Shown here: piece after piece, positions 45,000 to 54,453 of the stretch
Position numbering within the stretch: position 1 is the stretch's first letter
Layout: the number at the start of each line of letters is the position of its first letter
Source: Oscillospiraceae bacterium
GTDB lineage: Bacteria > Bacillota > Clostridia > Oscillospirales > CAG-272
Assembly (NCBI GenBank): GCA_015065105.1
Contig: SVQZ01000007.1
Location: 21,237 to 85,236, forward strand
DNA length: 64,000 nt
Direction: 5' to 3'
Position numbers and translations under genes: made by a program
The notes under the pieces: model-generated
Database searches by the model: none
The model's input: only the letters and a program-made list of their open reading frames with translations
What the model was told of the DNA's origin: nothing

Positions 45000-47900
45000 A
45001 TGAATGACAACGTAATATATAATATTGCATATTATTCAAAGCGTCATAGGCGCAGGAAAATATGGCTTCGTATCCTTGCATTTTTATGTGCTGTAGTTGT
45101 ATTCGTTACTACTTATGCCCTTATCCTACCAGGTATTACAAAGGAAAGATCTCTTTTCTGCGGATTTGATGAGCATACTCATACAGAAGAATGTTATAAG
45201 ACCGTATATATCAAAGAACTTATATGTACCCCTGAGCTTCACGAGCATAACGAAGAATGTGTAAATGAAGAGGGTGAGATCCTTTGCCGTGAGGCAGATT
45301 ACTTTATACATAAACACAATGAGCTTTGCTATAACGATAAGGGAGAGCTTTTATGCCCGCTTCCCGAAATAGAGGAGCATACCCATAGCGACGATTGCTA
45401 CACGCTTGATGAAAACAGCGGGGAAAAGCTTCTTAGCTGTACAAAGCCGCCCCTTACTCTGCATTCTCACGATGAAGAGGAATGCTATAGTATTACAGAA
45501 ACAGAGGACGGGGAAGAAAAAGAGCTTATATGCGAAAAAATGCTCTTGACAGAGCATATCCATACAAATGAATGTCTGAAGATAACCGAGTCAAAGGAGC
45601 TAAACTGTTCACTGACCGAGCATAAGCATAACGAAGACTGTTATATCGACAGTACCTCGGACGTTGAAACTCCTTCGGTATGGGAGGCAACTCTTCCCAA
45701 GGAACAGAGCGGTATATGGAATAAGGATCTGTTGCTTACAGCACGCTCCCAGCTTGGATACAGCGAAAGCAAAACCAATTTTATAAAAGACGAAAACGGT
45801 ATCAAGCACGGATATACGAGATACGGTGAATGGTACAAAGAGCCATACAGAGAGTGGAACGAGTTGTTCGTAATGTTCTGTCTTGAATATTCGGGAGTAG
45901 ATGATGAGTACTTCCCGATATTTGATAATGCGGATGATTGGATTCGAGAGCTCTCTAAGAGTGAGCTTTTATATGATACGACCCCGAAAACGGGAGATCT
46001 TATCTTTCTTGAGGATAACGTTGGTATCATAAGTGACGTAATAACCGATGAAAGCGGCGCGCTTTCCGCAGTTAAGGCGATAGCAAGGAACGAAGGCGGA
46101 ACGGTAGCATATATTGAATGTCCCGTTTCGGTTGGAAACATAAGAGGCTACGGTAATATTTCAAAGGCTTTTGAGGTTTACGAAAAAACCAAACCCATTG
46201 AACAGAACTACAGTGATGAAAAGGTTACCGTAACTGCTAAATACCATGCCTCGGCTGAGATTCCCGGGGATGCGGTATTAAGCGTTACTCCCATTGCAAA
46301 AAGCAATAAGAAATATACCGAGCGTTATGACGAAGCGCGTATCGCCATAGATAAGGCAAACGGACAGGTCAAAGAAGCAAATATCACCGATTTTTACCTA
46401 TACGATATCTGTCTTATCTCAAAAGGCGAAGAAATTCAGCCTAACTCTTCGGTTGATATAGAAATAACACTTAATAATACAAATACTCCCAAGGATTCGG
46501 ATATTTCGGTTGTTCATTTTGCAAAGGACGGCACCGAATTACCCGAGCTTAGCAAAACCGAGCTTGCGGAAAACAATCTGAACGTTGGATTCAGCGTTGA
46601 AAGCTTTTCGGATTTTGCGATTGTCGGAAGCACCTCTTCGGTAATCGATATCGTTTCTATGACAAAGTTTACCGGAAATATTCAGGGAACACAGACCTAC
46701 GCGGTGGCAAGAGGCAGCTCGGCATTACTCGGTTTGATAACCGACGGCACAGGAGCTCTTAGTGCGACAGAGCTCTGGAACCATTCGACCGATGCTAACG
46801 TTAGTATGGATAAGCGAGCCCAGCAATGGTATATTGCTCAGGTCTCCGGCTCATACAGAATGTACACCATTGCGGACGGAGTAAACTACTATCTCCTTCT
46901 TGATAACGGAAGATACGAGCTTACTACCGATATCGGTACCGCTGCTGCCTTTACTTATTATTACAGGACAGGTACCTTGAGACTTTCTGTAAATAATCAG
47001 TTCCTGGCCCCTGACAGTGATGGCTTTGTGAACCCGGCGCAGACCGATTTGACCTTGTATCAGGCTCCGACAGCTACTAACTTCGAGGTCGTATTCGATG
47101 CGGCTATCGGCTATCCGATATACATGAGCAGCTCGAATCATAAATACGAGGGAGCACAGACCAAGGTAGTTAATACCAACAACGGAAAGGTTACACTGCC
47201 TCATAACGACCCCGATTCCTCCGATACTGCAAATTATATCAAGATAAACGATTCGGGAACGGGTGATAAGAATAATTTAAATAATTGGTATAAGCTTAAC
47301 GGCTGGTATGACGTTGTAAATAAGGTATTTTACGACAGCTCGATGCTCGGCAAGGAGATAACGGTTACCTGTAATACTATCTTCTATCCCGAATATGTAT
47401 CCGCCACATACGATATAGGTATTGATAACGGTAAGCTTGTTGCCGAGCAGCCCGATACCAGAGACTTTATCAACACGTATATGTTTGACTATAACGAGAT
47501 ATTCAACGTTGATAAAGCTATCTGTACAAGCTATTATAAGAGCGGTACACAGTATCTTACCTCATGGAAGGTAGATACTGCAGACGATGTGGCTCTTGTA
47601 TTCTTTGACTATATAACCGATTGGAACAACCCCTACGGTAATATCGGTTATATGCTCGACCGAAACGGTGTTGCAATAAACGGTATCACGGTAAATGAAG
47701 AAAAGACCGCAGGTACCCGTGGTAACAGCGTAACCTTCCCCGGTACAATAACCTCGGGAATCGTAGGCGGTACGGGAGCATCAAATCAGAATAATCCGAG
47801 ACTTGATGCACTCTTTACCCACGATACTATACCGGGAAGAGTATTTCTCGGCGAAGGCGACTGGCTGTACCAGTATGATGATAATATCGGCTATTACTAT

Positions 47901-50135
47901 TATAACTCCGCAAATAATGCGGCAGCATATAATCAAAGTCAGCAACGCTTCTACGTCTATGATTACAACTTAAGGATCGATAATAACGGAAGCTTACATG
48001 ACTTTACTCCTTATACCTACCGTGATGCTCCGAGAGGCGGAGAAGCGATGGCAAAGGAGAAGGATAACGAGATCAACTATTGGGTCGGTATGCAGAGTGA
48101 GATAGAATTCTATCTGCCTCACGATTCAGGCGATCCTACAAATAAATCCACTCATGGCGACGATCTGCAGCTTCGATTCTCGGGAGATGACGACGTATGG
48201 ATCTTTATCGACGGTAAGCTGGCTGTTGACCTCGGCGGTGTCCATGACGTGGTTTACGGCGAGATCAACTTCGCCACAGATAAAATACGCTTAGCACACG
48301 CACCCGACTCCAATAACGTTGCTGTCAACGCCGCAGGTGCTTACACAGAGATGCCGGGTGTTGAGGGAGACAGAGCGAAGGGTGTTACTACAACCGATAT
48401 ACCTTTTGAGGTTAAGGGCGGTCAGTATCACACGGTAACTATCTACTACCTTGAACGCGGCTCGGCACTTTCAAACTGTGCTATCTACTTTAACATTTCT
48501 CCCTTCTATGAGCTTGAGCTTGTGAAGAGAGATGCCGCTACGGGTAAGGGACTCCAGGGTGCAGAATTTACCATCTATGAAGACCCTGAATGTACAATTT
48601 CCGCTTTGCTTTATGAGCATGATGATATGGGTAATATTATACCGTCGGATTCAACTTTCGTTTCTGATGAAAACGGTGTTGCATGGGTCGAGGGTCTCTC
48701 GGCGGGCGGTACATACTATATAAAAGAGACTAAGCCGCCGGGACATTATCCGGATATGTCAATGTACATCATTGTGGCTAATCTTGCCCGGCCGGGTGAG
48801 AGTGTTACGATCGCACTTGACAGTAACGGCAAGGAATTTGTATATGCTGAGGAGTACGTTTTCTCTGCAGAGCATGATCACCGCGTTGAAATCAAAATTT
48901 ATAACGATATGTTCGTTGGCGGCGACAAGGAGATATACGTTCAGAAAAAATGGGGTGAGGGAAGCAGTCCTGAGCCTGTGATCCTTCAGCTTTATGCAAA
49001 CGGTGAAGCGACCGAGCGATTCGTTGAGCTTAACGATGAGTGCAATTGGGAAGCAACGCTATACAAGCTTCCCGAGTACGACAGCGAGGGAAGGGAAATA
49101 GCCTATTCCTTCAAGGAGGTTTCCGGTCCCCCCGGATACGGTGTTACCTACGAAGAAACACAGGAAAAGGAATCTGTGACCTATGAACCGGGATATTGGA
49201 CTGCGGCCAACTCCCTTAAGGACGGAGTGACCTACAGAATTTCCCACAGCGCAGGTCCTATTACCGCAAAGACAGGGGATGCGTCCTTGGCTCCTTCAAG
49301 TAACGGAGAATCGGACATTTCCACCCATTGGACTGCAATTGAGGTGAACGGAAAATTTGCTCTGCGTAACGATTTAGACGGTGCAAGATACCTTTATTTC
49401 TCGGATCAGTATGCCTGGGTAACCGATAATTATAATTCTTCTAATAATCTGATTACCTACAGCGGAAATAAGTTGTCTGCAGTTGTTAATAACAGAACTT
49501 ATTATCTTATAGGTTATAATAATGGTTACGGTACTACTACAACTCAGCGTAACGGTACGAACTTTACGCTTCAGGAGTGGGTTCCTCCCAAGGAGATCAT
49601 AACTATAGAAAGTAAGCCCGGCTGGCTTGTAACAAACACACCGTGGCCCGAAACGGTATCCATCCCCGTAACAAAAATATGGGATGCAACGGTGCTTCAT
49701 CCGCCGGATGAAATAGTTCTGGAGCTCTATCTTGTTACCGAGGGTAACGAAGCAAGCCCCGAGCTTGTAAAGAGTCTGACCTTAAACGCAGACAGTTCAT
49801 GGAAGGGAAGCTTTAATGACCTGCCGTATCCCGATACGGGTCAGTATTACGCGGTAATTGAAGTAACTGCAGATTATCTGCCGAAATATAAAAACGATAC
49901 GGTTTCTATATTTGTAAATGACAAATACAGTCAAGCCGCAAGGGTGGTTTACGATACCGACGGAGCTTCAGTTACCGTTACAATCGAAAACACCGAGCTT
50001 CTCACCCTCCCTGATACAGGAGGCTTGGGTAATTATTTATATACTATCGGAGGAGCAGTATTGATTGCATCAGCAAGCGCTCTTCTGTTGTATAAAAAAC
50101 GCAAACGCAGACAGGAGGGTAATTTCTCCCCCTGA
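45000..50135 (+). CDS. Giant LPXTG pilus-tip-type adhesin (1711 aa)
   Basis: Start at the ATG at 45000 after AAAGGGGGTGAG. Membrane/signal segment (WLRILAFLCAVVVFVTTYAL). Residues ~50-215 hold seven HxHxxxC units (HTHTEECY, HEHNEECV, HKHNELCY, HTHSDDCY, HSHDEEECY, HIHTNECL, HKHNEDCY), each followed by a second Cys. A CHAP-like domain follows (~235-390; LLLTARSQLGYSES), with the usual catalytic Cys position reading EWNELFVMFC. Later: fibro-slime domain (~1027-1167; LRFSGDDDVWIFIDGKLAVD), SpaA domain (~1168-1267; KGLQGAEFTIYE), CnaB-like domains (~1310-1390, 1550-1663), sorting signal LPDTG at ~1670, hydrophobic span and basic tail. Likely tip or ancillary pilin with adhesive role. Confidence 0.9.
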   Translation: MNDNVIYNIAYYSKRHRRRKIWLRILAFLCAVVVFVTTYALILPGITKERSLFCGFDEHTHTEECYKTVYIKELICTPELHEHNEECVNEEGEILCREADYFIHKHNELCYNDKGELLCPLPEIEEHTHSDDCYTLDENSGEKLLSCTKPPLTLHSHDEEECYSITETEDGEEKELICEKMLLTEHIHTNECLKITESKELNCSLTEHKHNEDCYIDSTSDVETPSVWEATLPKEQSGIWNKDLLLTARSQLGYSESKTNFIKDENGIKHGYTRYGEWYKEPYREWNELFVMFCLEYSGVDDEYFPIFDNADDWIRELSKSELLYDTTPKTGDLIFLEDNVGIISDVITDESGALSAVKAIARNEGGTVAYIECPVSVGNIRGYGNISKAFEVYEKTKPIEQNYSDEKVTVTAKYHASAEIPGDAVLSVTPIAKSNKKYTERYDEARIAIDKANGQVKEANITDFYLYDICLISKGEEIQPNSSVDIEITLNNTNTPKDSDISVVHFAKDGTELPELSKTELAENNLNVGFSVESFSDFAIVGSTSSVIDIVSMTKFTGNIQGTQTYAVARGSSALLGLITDGTGALSATELWNHSTDANVSMDKRAQQWYIAQVSGSYRMYTIADGVNYYLLLDNGRYELTTDIGTAAAFTYYYRTGTLRLSVNNQFLAPDSDGFVNPAQTDLTLYQAPTATNFEVVFDAAIGYPIYMSSSNHKYEGAQTKVVNTNNGKVTLPHNDPDSSDTANYIKINDSGTGDKNNLNNWYKLNGWYDVVNKVFYDSSMLGKEITVTCNTIFYPEYVSATYDIGIDNGKLVAEQPDTRDFINTYMFDYNEIFNVDKAICTSYYKSGTQYLTSWKVDTADDVALVFFDYITDWNNPYGNIGYMLDRNGVAINGITVNEEKTAGTRGNSVTFPGTITSGIVGGTGASNQNNPRLDALFTHDTIPGRVFLGEGDWLYQYDDNIGYYYYNSANNAAAYNQSQQRFYVYDYNLRIDNNGSLHDFTPYTYRDAPRGGEAMAKEKDNEINYWVGMQSEIEFYLPHDSGDPTNKSTHGDDLQLRFSGDDDVWIFIDGKLAVDLGGVHDVVYGEINFATDKIRLAHAPDSNNVAVNAAGAYTEMPGVEGDRAKGVTTTDIPFEVKGGQYHTVTIYYLERGSALSNCAIYFNISPFYELELVKRDAATGKGLQGAEFTIYEDPECTISALLYEHDDMGNIIPSDSTFVSDENGVAWVEGLSAGGTYYIKETKPPGHYPDMSMYIIVANLARPGESVTIALDSNGKEFVYAEEYVFSAEHDHRVEIKIYNDMFVGGDKEIYVQKKWGEGSSPEPVILQLYANGEATERFVELNDECNWEATLYKLPEYDSEGREIAYSFKEVSGPPGYGVTYEETQEKESVTYEPGYWTAANSLKDGVTYRISHSAGPITAKTGDASLAPSSNGESDISTHWTAIEVNGKFALRNDLDGARYLYFSDQYAWVTDNYNSSNNLITYSGNKLSAVVNNRTYYLIGYNNGYGTTTTQRNGTNFTLQEWVPPKEIITIESKPGWLVTNTPWPETVSIPVTKIWDATVLHPPDEIVLELYLVTEGNEASPELVKSLTLNADSSWKGSFNDLPYPDTGQYYAVIEVTADYLPKYKNDTVSIFVNDKYSQAARVVYDTDGASVTVTIENTELLTLPDTGGLGNYLYTIGGAVLIASASALLLYKKRKRRQEGNFSP

Positions 50136-50141
50136 TGCAGA

Positions 50142-50176
50142 GCGGGCAGGGCCCGCGGGGAAGAACACAGCTTCCC
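50142..50176 (+). promoter_or_regulatory. Two stem-loops between adhesin and major pilin genes
   Basis: GCGGGC-AGG-GCCCGC (50142-50156) and GGGAAG / CTTCCC (50158-50176). An A run, not a T run, follows. They resemble a worn inverted repeat-family copy and may set transcript ends or stability between the two genes. Confidence 0.5.
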
Positions 50177-50231
50177 AAAAAAATCGTATGTTCTAATTTA
50201 AAAAAATAAATTTAAGAAAGGAATCAAAAAA

Positions 50232-51746
50232 ATGAAGAACATGAAAAAGTACGTTGGCATTTTAATGTTAACAGTAGCTCTTTTAGTGAGCATGGTTATC
50301 CCCACCACAGCAGCAAATATCACAGTTGACGGCGGCGTTGCAGGCGCAGAATATGCAGCATTTAAGCTCCTTAATGCTACCGACGGCGGTGATGGCAAAT
50401 TCGCTTACACACTTAACGACACATACGCAGATATCCTTAAGGCAGAAACAGGCATGACCGAGCAGGCTGACGTTGTTGCTTACATCAACGCTCTTGACGC
50501 AGACGGCATCAAGGCTTTTGCGGCTGACGTTTATGCAGCAATCGTAGCAGCAGATATGGATGCTGATTACGTTTCTTCTGCAAACGTATTCGCTGACGTT
50601 GATCAGGGCTACTATCTCATCGCTGAAACCAAGCTTGGTAACGCAGCTGATACATATTCTCTCGTAATGCTCGACACTCAGGGTAACGAGAATATTACAG
50701 TTACAACCAAGGAAGGTATGCCTACTTTAGAAAAGGAAGTTGAAGAAAAGAACGATACCACAGGTGCTACTGCTTGGGGTGAAAGCGCTGACTACGATAT
50801 CGGCGATAGCGTTCCTTACAGACTTACAGGTACCGTTGCTGATAAGTACGCAGATTATAAGAGCTACTACTACAGCTTCGTAGATACCATGGTTAAGGGT
50901 CTTTCCTTTAATAACGACGCAGTTGTTACTATCGACGGCGTTGACGTAACCGAATACTTCGCAATCGTTGAAACAGAGGACGGCTTTACAGCTACCGCTA
51001 ACTTGAAGGAAGTTGACGAAGCAGTTGAAGAGCTTGCAATTACTGCTAACAGCACTATAGTTGTTGAATATACCTGTACTCTTACCGATGATGCAGTTGT
51101 AGGTGAAGACGGTAACCTCAACGAAGCTTACATCGAGTACGAAAACAATCCTTATCACGAAGCAGACGGTGATATCGATACTCCCGATAAGCCCAGTGAT
51201 GACACTCCCGATGATGACGAAGACGGTCCTTCCTCTTCCGAAAAGGAAGTTGCTATCGTATTCACATTCGAAGCAATCGTAAATAAGGTTGATGAGGACG
51301 GCGCACTTGCAGGTGCAGGCTTTACCCTTTACAAGAACGTAGAAGGCAACTGGACTGAGGTTAAGGTATTTGAAGCAGGCGAAGCTACCACCTTTAACTT
51401 CAAGGGTATCGATGCAGGCGAATACAAGCTCGAAGAGACCACAGTTCCCGAAGGCTACAATAAGTGTGATGATATCCTCTTTGAGGTTGTTGCAACTTAT
51501 GATGTAACCAAGGAGCCCGCTGAGCTTACCGATCTTAAGGTAATGAACGGTGATGAAGAGGTTGAATCCTTCACAGTAGTTGTTGCTGACGGTACAGTTA
51601 CAACCGACGTTCTCAACGTTTCCGGAGCAGAGCTTCCCTCCACAGGTGGTATCGGTACCACTATCTTCTACATCGCAGGCGGTATCCTCGTTGTAGCAGC
51701 TATCGTTCTTCTTATCACCAAGAAGCGTATGAGCACTGAAAGATAA
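50232..51746 (+). CDS. Major SpaA-type pilin (LPSTG)
   Basis: 504 residues. Signal peptide to about residue 27 (VALLVSMVIPTTAA). An N-terminal domain ends with GYYLIAETKLG; the second domain starts TLEKEVEEKND, where the Lys is a candidate pilin-polymerisation or isopeptide Lys; a Pro/Asp-rich linker (DTPDKPSDDTPDDDED) follows; the last CnaB/SpaA domain carries GAGFTLYK and an E-box, YKLEETTVPEGY; then LPSTGGIG, a membrane span and a basic tail. Codons are strongly biased, suggesting high expression, as expected for the shaft subunit. The class C sortase gene follows. AAAGGAA precedes the ATG. Confidence 0.93.
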   Translation: MKNMKKYVGILMLTVALLVSMVIPTTAANITVDGGVAGAEYAAFKLLNATDGGDGKFAYTLNDTYADILKAETGMTEQADVVAYINALDADGIKAFAADVYAAIVAADMDADYVSSANVFADVDQGYYLIAETKLGNAADTYSLVMLDTQGNENITVTTKEGMPTLEKEVEEKNDTTGATAWGESADYDIGDSVPYRLTGTVADKYADYKSYYYSFVDTMVKGLSFNNDAVVTIDGVDVTEYFAIVETEDGFTATANLKEVDEAVEELAITANSTIVVEYTCTLTDDAVVGEDGNLNEAYIEYENNPYHEADGDIDTPDKPSDDTPDDDEDGPSSSEKEVAIVFTFEAIVNKVDEDGALAGAGFTLYKNVEGNWTEVKVFEAGEATTFNFKGIDAGEYKLEETTVPEGYNKCDDILFEVVATYDVTKEPAELTDLKVMNGDEEVESFTVVVADGTVTTDVLNVSGAELPSTGGIGTTIFYIAGGILVVAAIVLLITKKRMSTER

Positions 51747-51757
51747 TTTACTATTTA

Positions 51758-51793
51758 ATTGCTGACCGAGGGATCCTCCCTCGGTACAGCAAT
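51758..51793 (+). promoter_or_regulatory. Stem-loop between major pilin and sortase genes
   Basis: ATTGCTG..CCGAGGGA / TCCCTCGG..CAGCAAT with a TCC loop. There is no T run, and the sortase ribosome site (AAGGAG) begins one base downstream. It fits a structure that stabilises the pilin message or lowers sortase translation. Confidence 0.65.
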
Positions 51794-51805
51794 AAGGAGT
51801 GGCCT

Positions 51806-52627
51806 ATGAAAAAGCATTTTACTACAATATTGTTAATATTGGTCTTTATCGTAGGCTTGTCCTTATTGCTGTACCCAACCATAAGCGATTATTGGAACTC
51901 TCTTCATCAGTCCAAGGCTATTGCAAGCTACGTTGAGCAGATAGAAAATCTCGATGAAAAAGAATATCAAAAGATGCTTGCCGATGCTGAGGAATACAAT
52001 AAAAATACCGACAAAAGCGGTATATATAAGCTGAATTCAAGCGAAAGCTCTTATTATAACAGCCTTCTTAATCCGGGTGATCTCGGTATTATGGGATATA
52101 TAGAGATCGAATCTATCGGTGTCAGTCTTCCCATATATCACGGTACCTCTGAAACGGTGCTTCAAAAGTCTATCGGACATCTTGAATGGTCCTCTCTGCC
52201 TGTTGGCGGTGAAACTACACACTGTGTATTATCGGGACACAGAGGACTTCCGTCTGCAAGGCTTTTCACCGATCTTGACAAGATGGAAAAGGGGGATCTC
52301 TTTGTTATCCGTGTGCTAAACGAGATATATACCTATGAGGTCGAGGATGTTTATATAGTTGAGCCTGAGGATCTTTTCTATTTGAATACGGAAGAGGGAA
52401 GAGATCTGTGTACGCTTGTGACTTGTACGCCCTACGGTGTTAATTCCCACCGCTTGCTTGTGCGGGGTAAAAGAGTTGAGAATATAGAAGATATCGATCC
52501 AACAACCCACGTTACAGCAGATGCAATGCAGATAGAACCGATTATTATAGCACCTATAATTGCAATTCCGATATTATTGGTATTCTTGCTGGTCATTTTC
52601 GGATCTTCAAGAAAAAAGAGAGGATAG
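51806..52627 (+). CDS. Class C pilin-polymerising sortase
   Basis: 273 residues. N-terminal membrane segment, sortase barrel (GYIEIESIGVSLPIYHGTSE), catalytic His145 in VLSGHRGLPSARLF, Cys207 in TLVTCTPYG and Arg216 in HRLLVRG, then a C-terminal membrane segment (IIAPIIAIPILLVFLLVIF) and basic end. The double span and the HRGLP motif are class C traits; such enzymes link pilins covalently. No DPW-type lid motif is obvious before the barrel. Confidence 0.94.
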   Translation: MKKHFTTILLILVFIVGLSLLLYPTISDYWNSLHQSKAIASYVEQIENLDEKEYQKMLADAEEYNKNTDKSGIYKLNSSESSYYNSLLNPGDLGIMGYIEIESIGVSLPIYHGTSETVLQKSIGHLEWSSLPVGGETTHCVLSGHRGLPSARLFTDLDKMEKGDLFVIRVLNEIYTYEVEDVYIVEPEDLFYLNTEEGRDLCTLVTCTPYGVNSHRLLVRGKRVENIEDIDPTTHVTADAMQIEPIIIAPIIAIPILLVFLLVIFGSSRKKRG

Positions 52628-52635
52628 TAGTAAAA

Positions 52636-53316
52636 ATGAAAAGAATAGTATCATTTATTACTTTGTTTTGTATTTCAATTTCTATATTGGTAACAACTGT
52701 TTACGCAGATGCTTTACCCGATCTTACAAAAGAAATTACACTTACAGTTAATTTCAGATATGATAGTAAAAATATCGGAGGCGGAGAAATCGAGCTTTAC
52801 AAAATAGCTGATACGGTTATTGAGAACAATAATACAGACCACATTCTTACCTCTGATTTTAAGGGATCTTCGCTCGACCTTTCAAAGGATACAAAGGTAC
52901 TGGTAAACGATATCGGAGCTTATATAACAGAGCATTCCTGCGAGCATATTACAAGGGAAATAGACAAGGAGGGAAGGGCTGTTTTTGAAGAGCTTACCCC
53001 CGGCTTCTATTTCGTTTTGCAGACCCGTTCTTCAGAGGATTATTATCCTTCGGTTCCCTTTACAATTGAGCTTCCGGTTATGGACGAAAACGGTATATAT
53101 TCTTACGATGTATCGGTAAAAGCGAAGGTATCTCCCAAAACCAACGAAACAGATGATACAACAAAAAAGCCGGATATAACCACAAAGCCAAACGGTTCAA
53201 AGCTTCCGCAAACGGGACAGCTTAAATGGCCTGTGCCGATACTCACAGCTATAGGCCTTGGTATGATAACCATAGGAATCATCCTCTCCCGCGGTAAAAG
53301 AAAAAATGAAGAATAA
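52636..53316 (+). CDS. Minor pilin with LPQTG signal
   Basis: 226 residues. Signal peptide ending near TTVYADALP; one CnaB-like domain (GGGEIELYKIADT..AVFEELTPGFYFVLQTR); Thr/Lys-rich linker (TKKPDITTKPNGSK); LPQTGQ, membrane span, RGKRKNEE tail. Size and place suggest a basal or ancillary pilin attached by the second sortase. It starts 8 bp after the class C sortase gene and overlaps the next gene by 11 bases. Confidence 0.85.
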   Translation: MKRIVSFITLFCISISILVTTVYADALPDLTKEITLTVNFRYDSKNIGGGEIELYKIADTVIENNNTDHILTSDFKGSSLDLSKDTKVLVNDIGAYITEHSCEHITREIDKEGRAVFEELTPGFYFVLQTRSSEDYYPSVPFTIELPVMDENGIYSYDVSVKAKVSPKTNETDDTTKKPDITTKPNGSKLPQTGQLKWPVPILTAIGLGMITIGIILSRGKRKNEE

Positions 53317-53923
53317 ATTAGGAAAGATATTTATAATATCCGGAGCGTTGCTTCTCGTATCAGCGATACTTCTTTTAGGTTACAATATTTATGAGAATAA
53401 GAATGCGCAAAGCAGTTCAGAGCAGATGCTTGAATCGGTGGTAAACGAGATAACCAAGCGTGCAAATGAGAAGAAGCAATCATCGGAAAACGGGGATTAT
53501 ACCCCTGTTGATCCCTTTAATACCGAAATGACGGTTGTTGAAATAGACGGCTATAAATATATTGGTTATATATCAGTGCCAAAGCTTGAAAATCTTGAAT
53601 TACCCGTAATGTCGGAGTGGAATTACGATCTTTTGAAAAAAGCTCCGTGCAGATACACGGGTTCTGTTAAAACAAACGATCTTGTTCTTTTAGGACATAA
53701 TTACACCTCTCATTTCGGAAAGCTGAGCCGTTTGACCCAGGGCGACGAGCTGTTTTTTACCGATATGGACGGAGCAGTTCACAGATATGAGGTCGTAGGA
53801 GTTGAAGTGCTCTCCGGTTCGTCGGTCAAGGAAATGGTATCCGGTGAATATGATCTCAGTCTTTTTACCTGCGATTACAGCGGAAATAACCGATTTACCG
53901 TTAGATGTAACAAATTGGAATAA
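53306..53923 (+). CDS. Second sortase (class D/B-like)
   Basis: 205 residues. N-terminal membrane segment (IFIISGALLLVSAILLLGY), then the sortase fold: YIGYISVPKLENLELPV, catalytic His131 in VLLGHNYTSHFGKL, Cys189 in LSLFTCDYSG and Arg in NNRFTVRC. No C-terminal span, so it is not class C; it may anchor the finished pilus to the wall. It overlaps the minor pilin gene end. Confidence 0.9.
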   Translation: MKNKLGKIFIISGALLLVSAILLLGYNIYENKNAQSSSEQMLESVVNEITKRANEKKQSSENGDYTPVDPFNTEMTVVEIDGYKYIGYISVPKLENLELPVMSEWNYDLLKKAPCRYTGSVKTNDLVLLGHNYTSHFGKLSRLTQGDELFFTDMDGAVHRYEVVGVEVLSGSSVKEMVSGEYDLSLFTCDYSGNNRFTVRCNKLE

Positions 53924-53940
53924 TTTCCAATTATTTTTCT
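53913..53940 (+). terminator. Terminator of the pilus island
   Basis: AATTGGAA / TTCCAATT stem spanning the sortase stop codon, followed by ATTTTT. Confidence 0.7.
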
Positions 53941-53971
53941 TCAAAAAATGTTTAAAATCTTGTAATTTATA

Positions 53972-54001
53972 TTGACAAATAATGTTGAAATATGGTAAAA
54001 T
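53972..54001 (+). promoter_or_regulatory. Promoter of DUF4234 gene
   Basis: TTGACA, 18-bp spacer, TAAAAT, 32 bp before the ATG at 54034. Confidence 0.7.
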
Positions 54002-54033
54002 ATATTTACAAAATATTATAGGAGGACATGAAA

Positions 54034-54372
54034 ATGACCATTAAGGAACGTAATCCCATAACATCTATTATTATTGCTCTTGTTACATGCGGTATTTACG
54101 GTTGGTATTGGGCTTTCTGTATGGCTCGTGAAGCGGTTTCTATTAAGGATGCAAACGATAGCGGTATGTTAGAAGGTGTTCTTTGTATCTTCTTCCCCTT
54201 CGTTGGTTTCTTCCTTGCTGAAAAGAAGTTCGCTGAAGGCTGTGCAGCTAAGGGTATCGAACATAAGGATAATTCCATTATTTACTTAGTTCTTTGCTTA
54301 CTCGGCCCTCTCGGTTTTGTTACATACTACATGATGCAGACCGAACTCAACAAGTTCGCAGTTAAGGAATAA
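54034..54372 (+). CDS. DUF4234-like small membrane protein
   Basis: 112 residues from the ATG at 54034, eight bases after GGAGG (an ATG at 54028 is too close to that site). Pattern KERNPITSIIIALVTCGIYG then WYW is the DUF4234 signature; three membrane segments follow. Function unknown. It lies between the pilus island and the RNA-repair genes but has its own promoter and terminator. Confidence 0.78.
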   Translation: MTIKERNPITSIIIALVTCGIYGWYWAFCMAREAVSIKDANDSGMLEGVLCIFFPFVGFFLAEKKFAEGCAAKGIEHKDNSIIYLVLCLLGPLGFVTYYMMQTELNKFAVKE

Positions 54373-54384
54373 TTAATTACTTAT

Positions 54385-54419
54385 AATAAAAAACTCGGTT
54401 TCATACCGAGTTTTTTATT
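54385..54419. terminator. Bidirectional terminator
   Basis: 15-bp perfect stem AATAAAAAACTCGGT / ACCGAGTTTTTTATT between convergent genes. Confidence 0.9.
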
Positions 54420-54453
54420 ATTTAAGATCTTGTTTGACCGAGACCTTTTACTA

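Noticed and set aside
24351..50135. The secreted protein and the pilus adhesin having almost equal length, taken as paralogy
   Set aside because: Domain content differs completely, and the adhesin really starts nine bases later; the match is chance.
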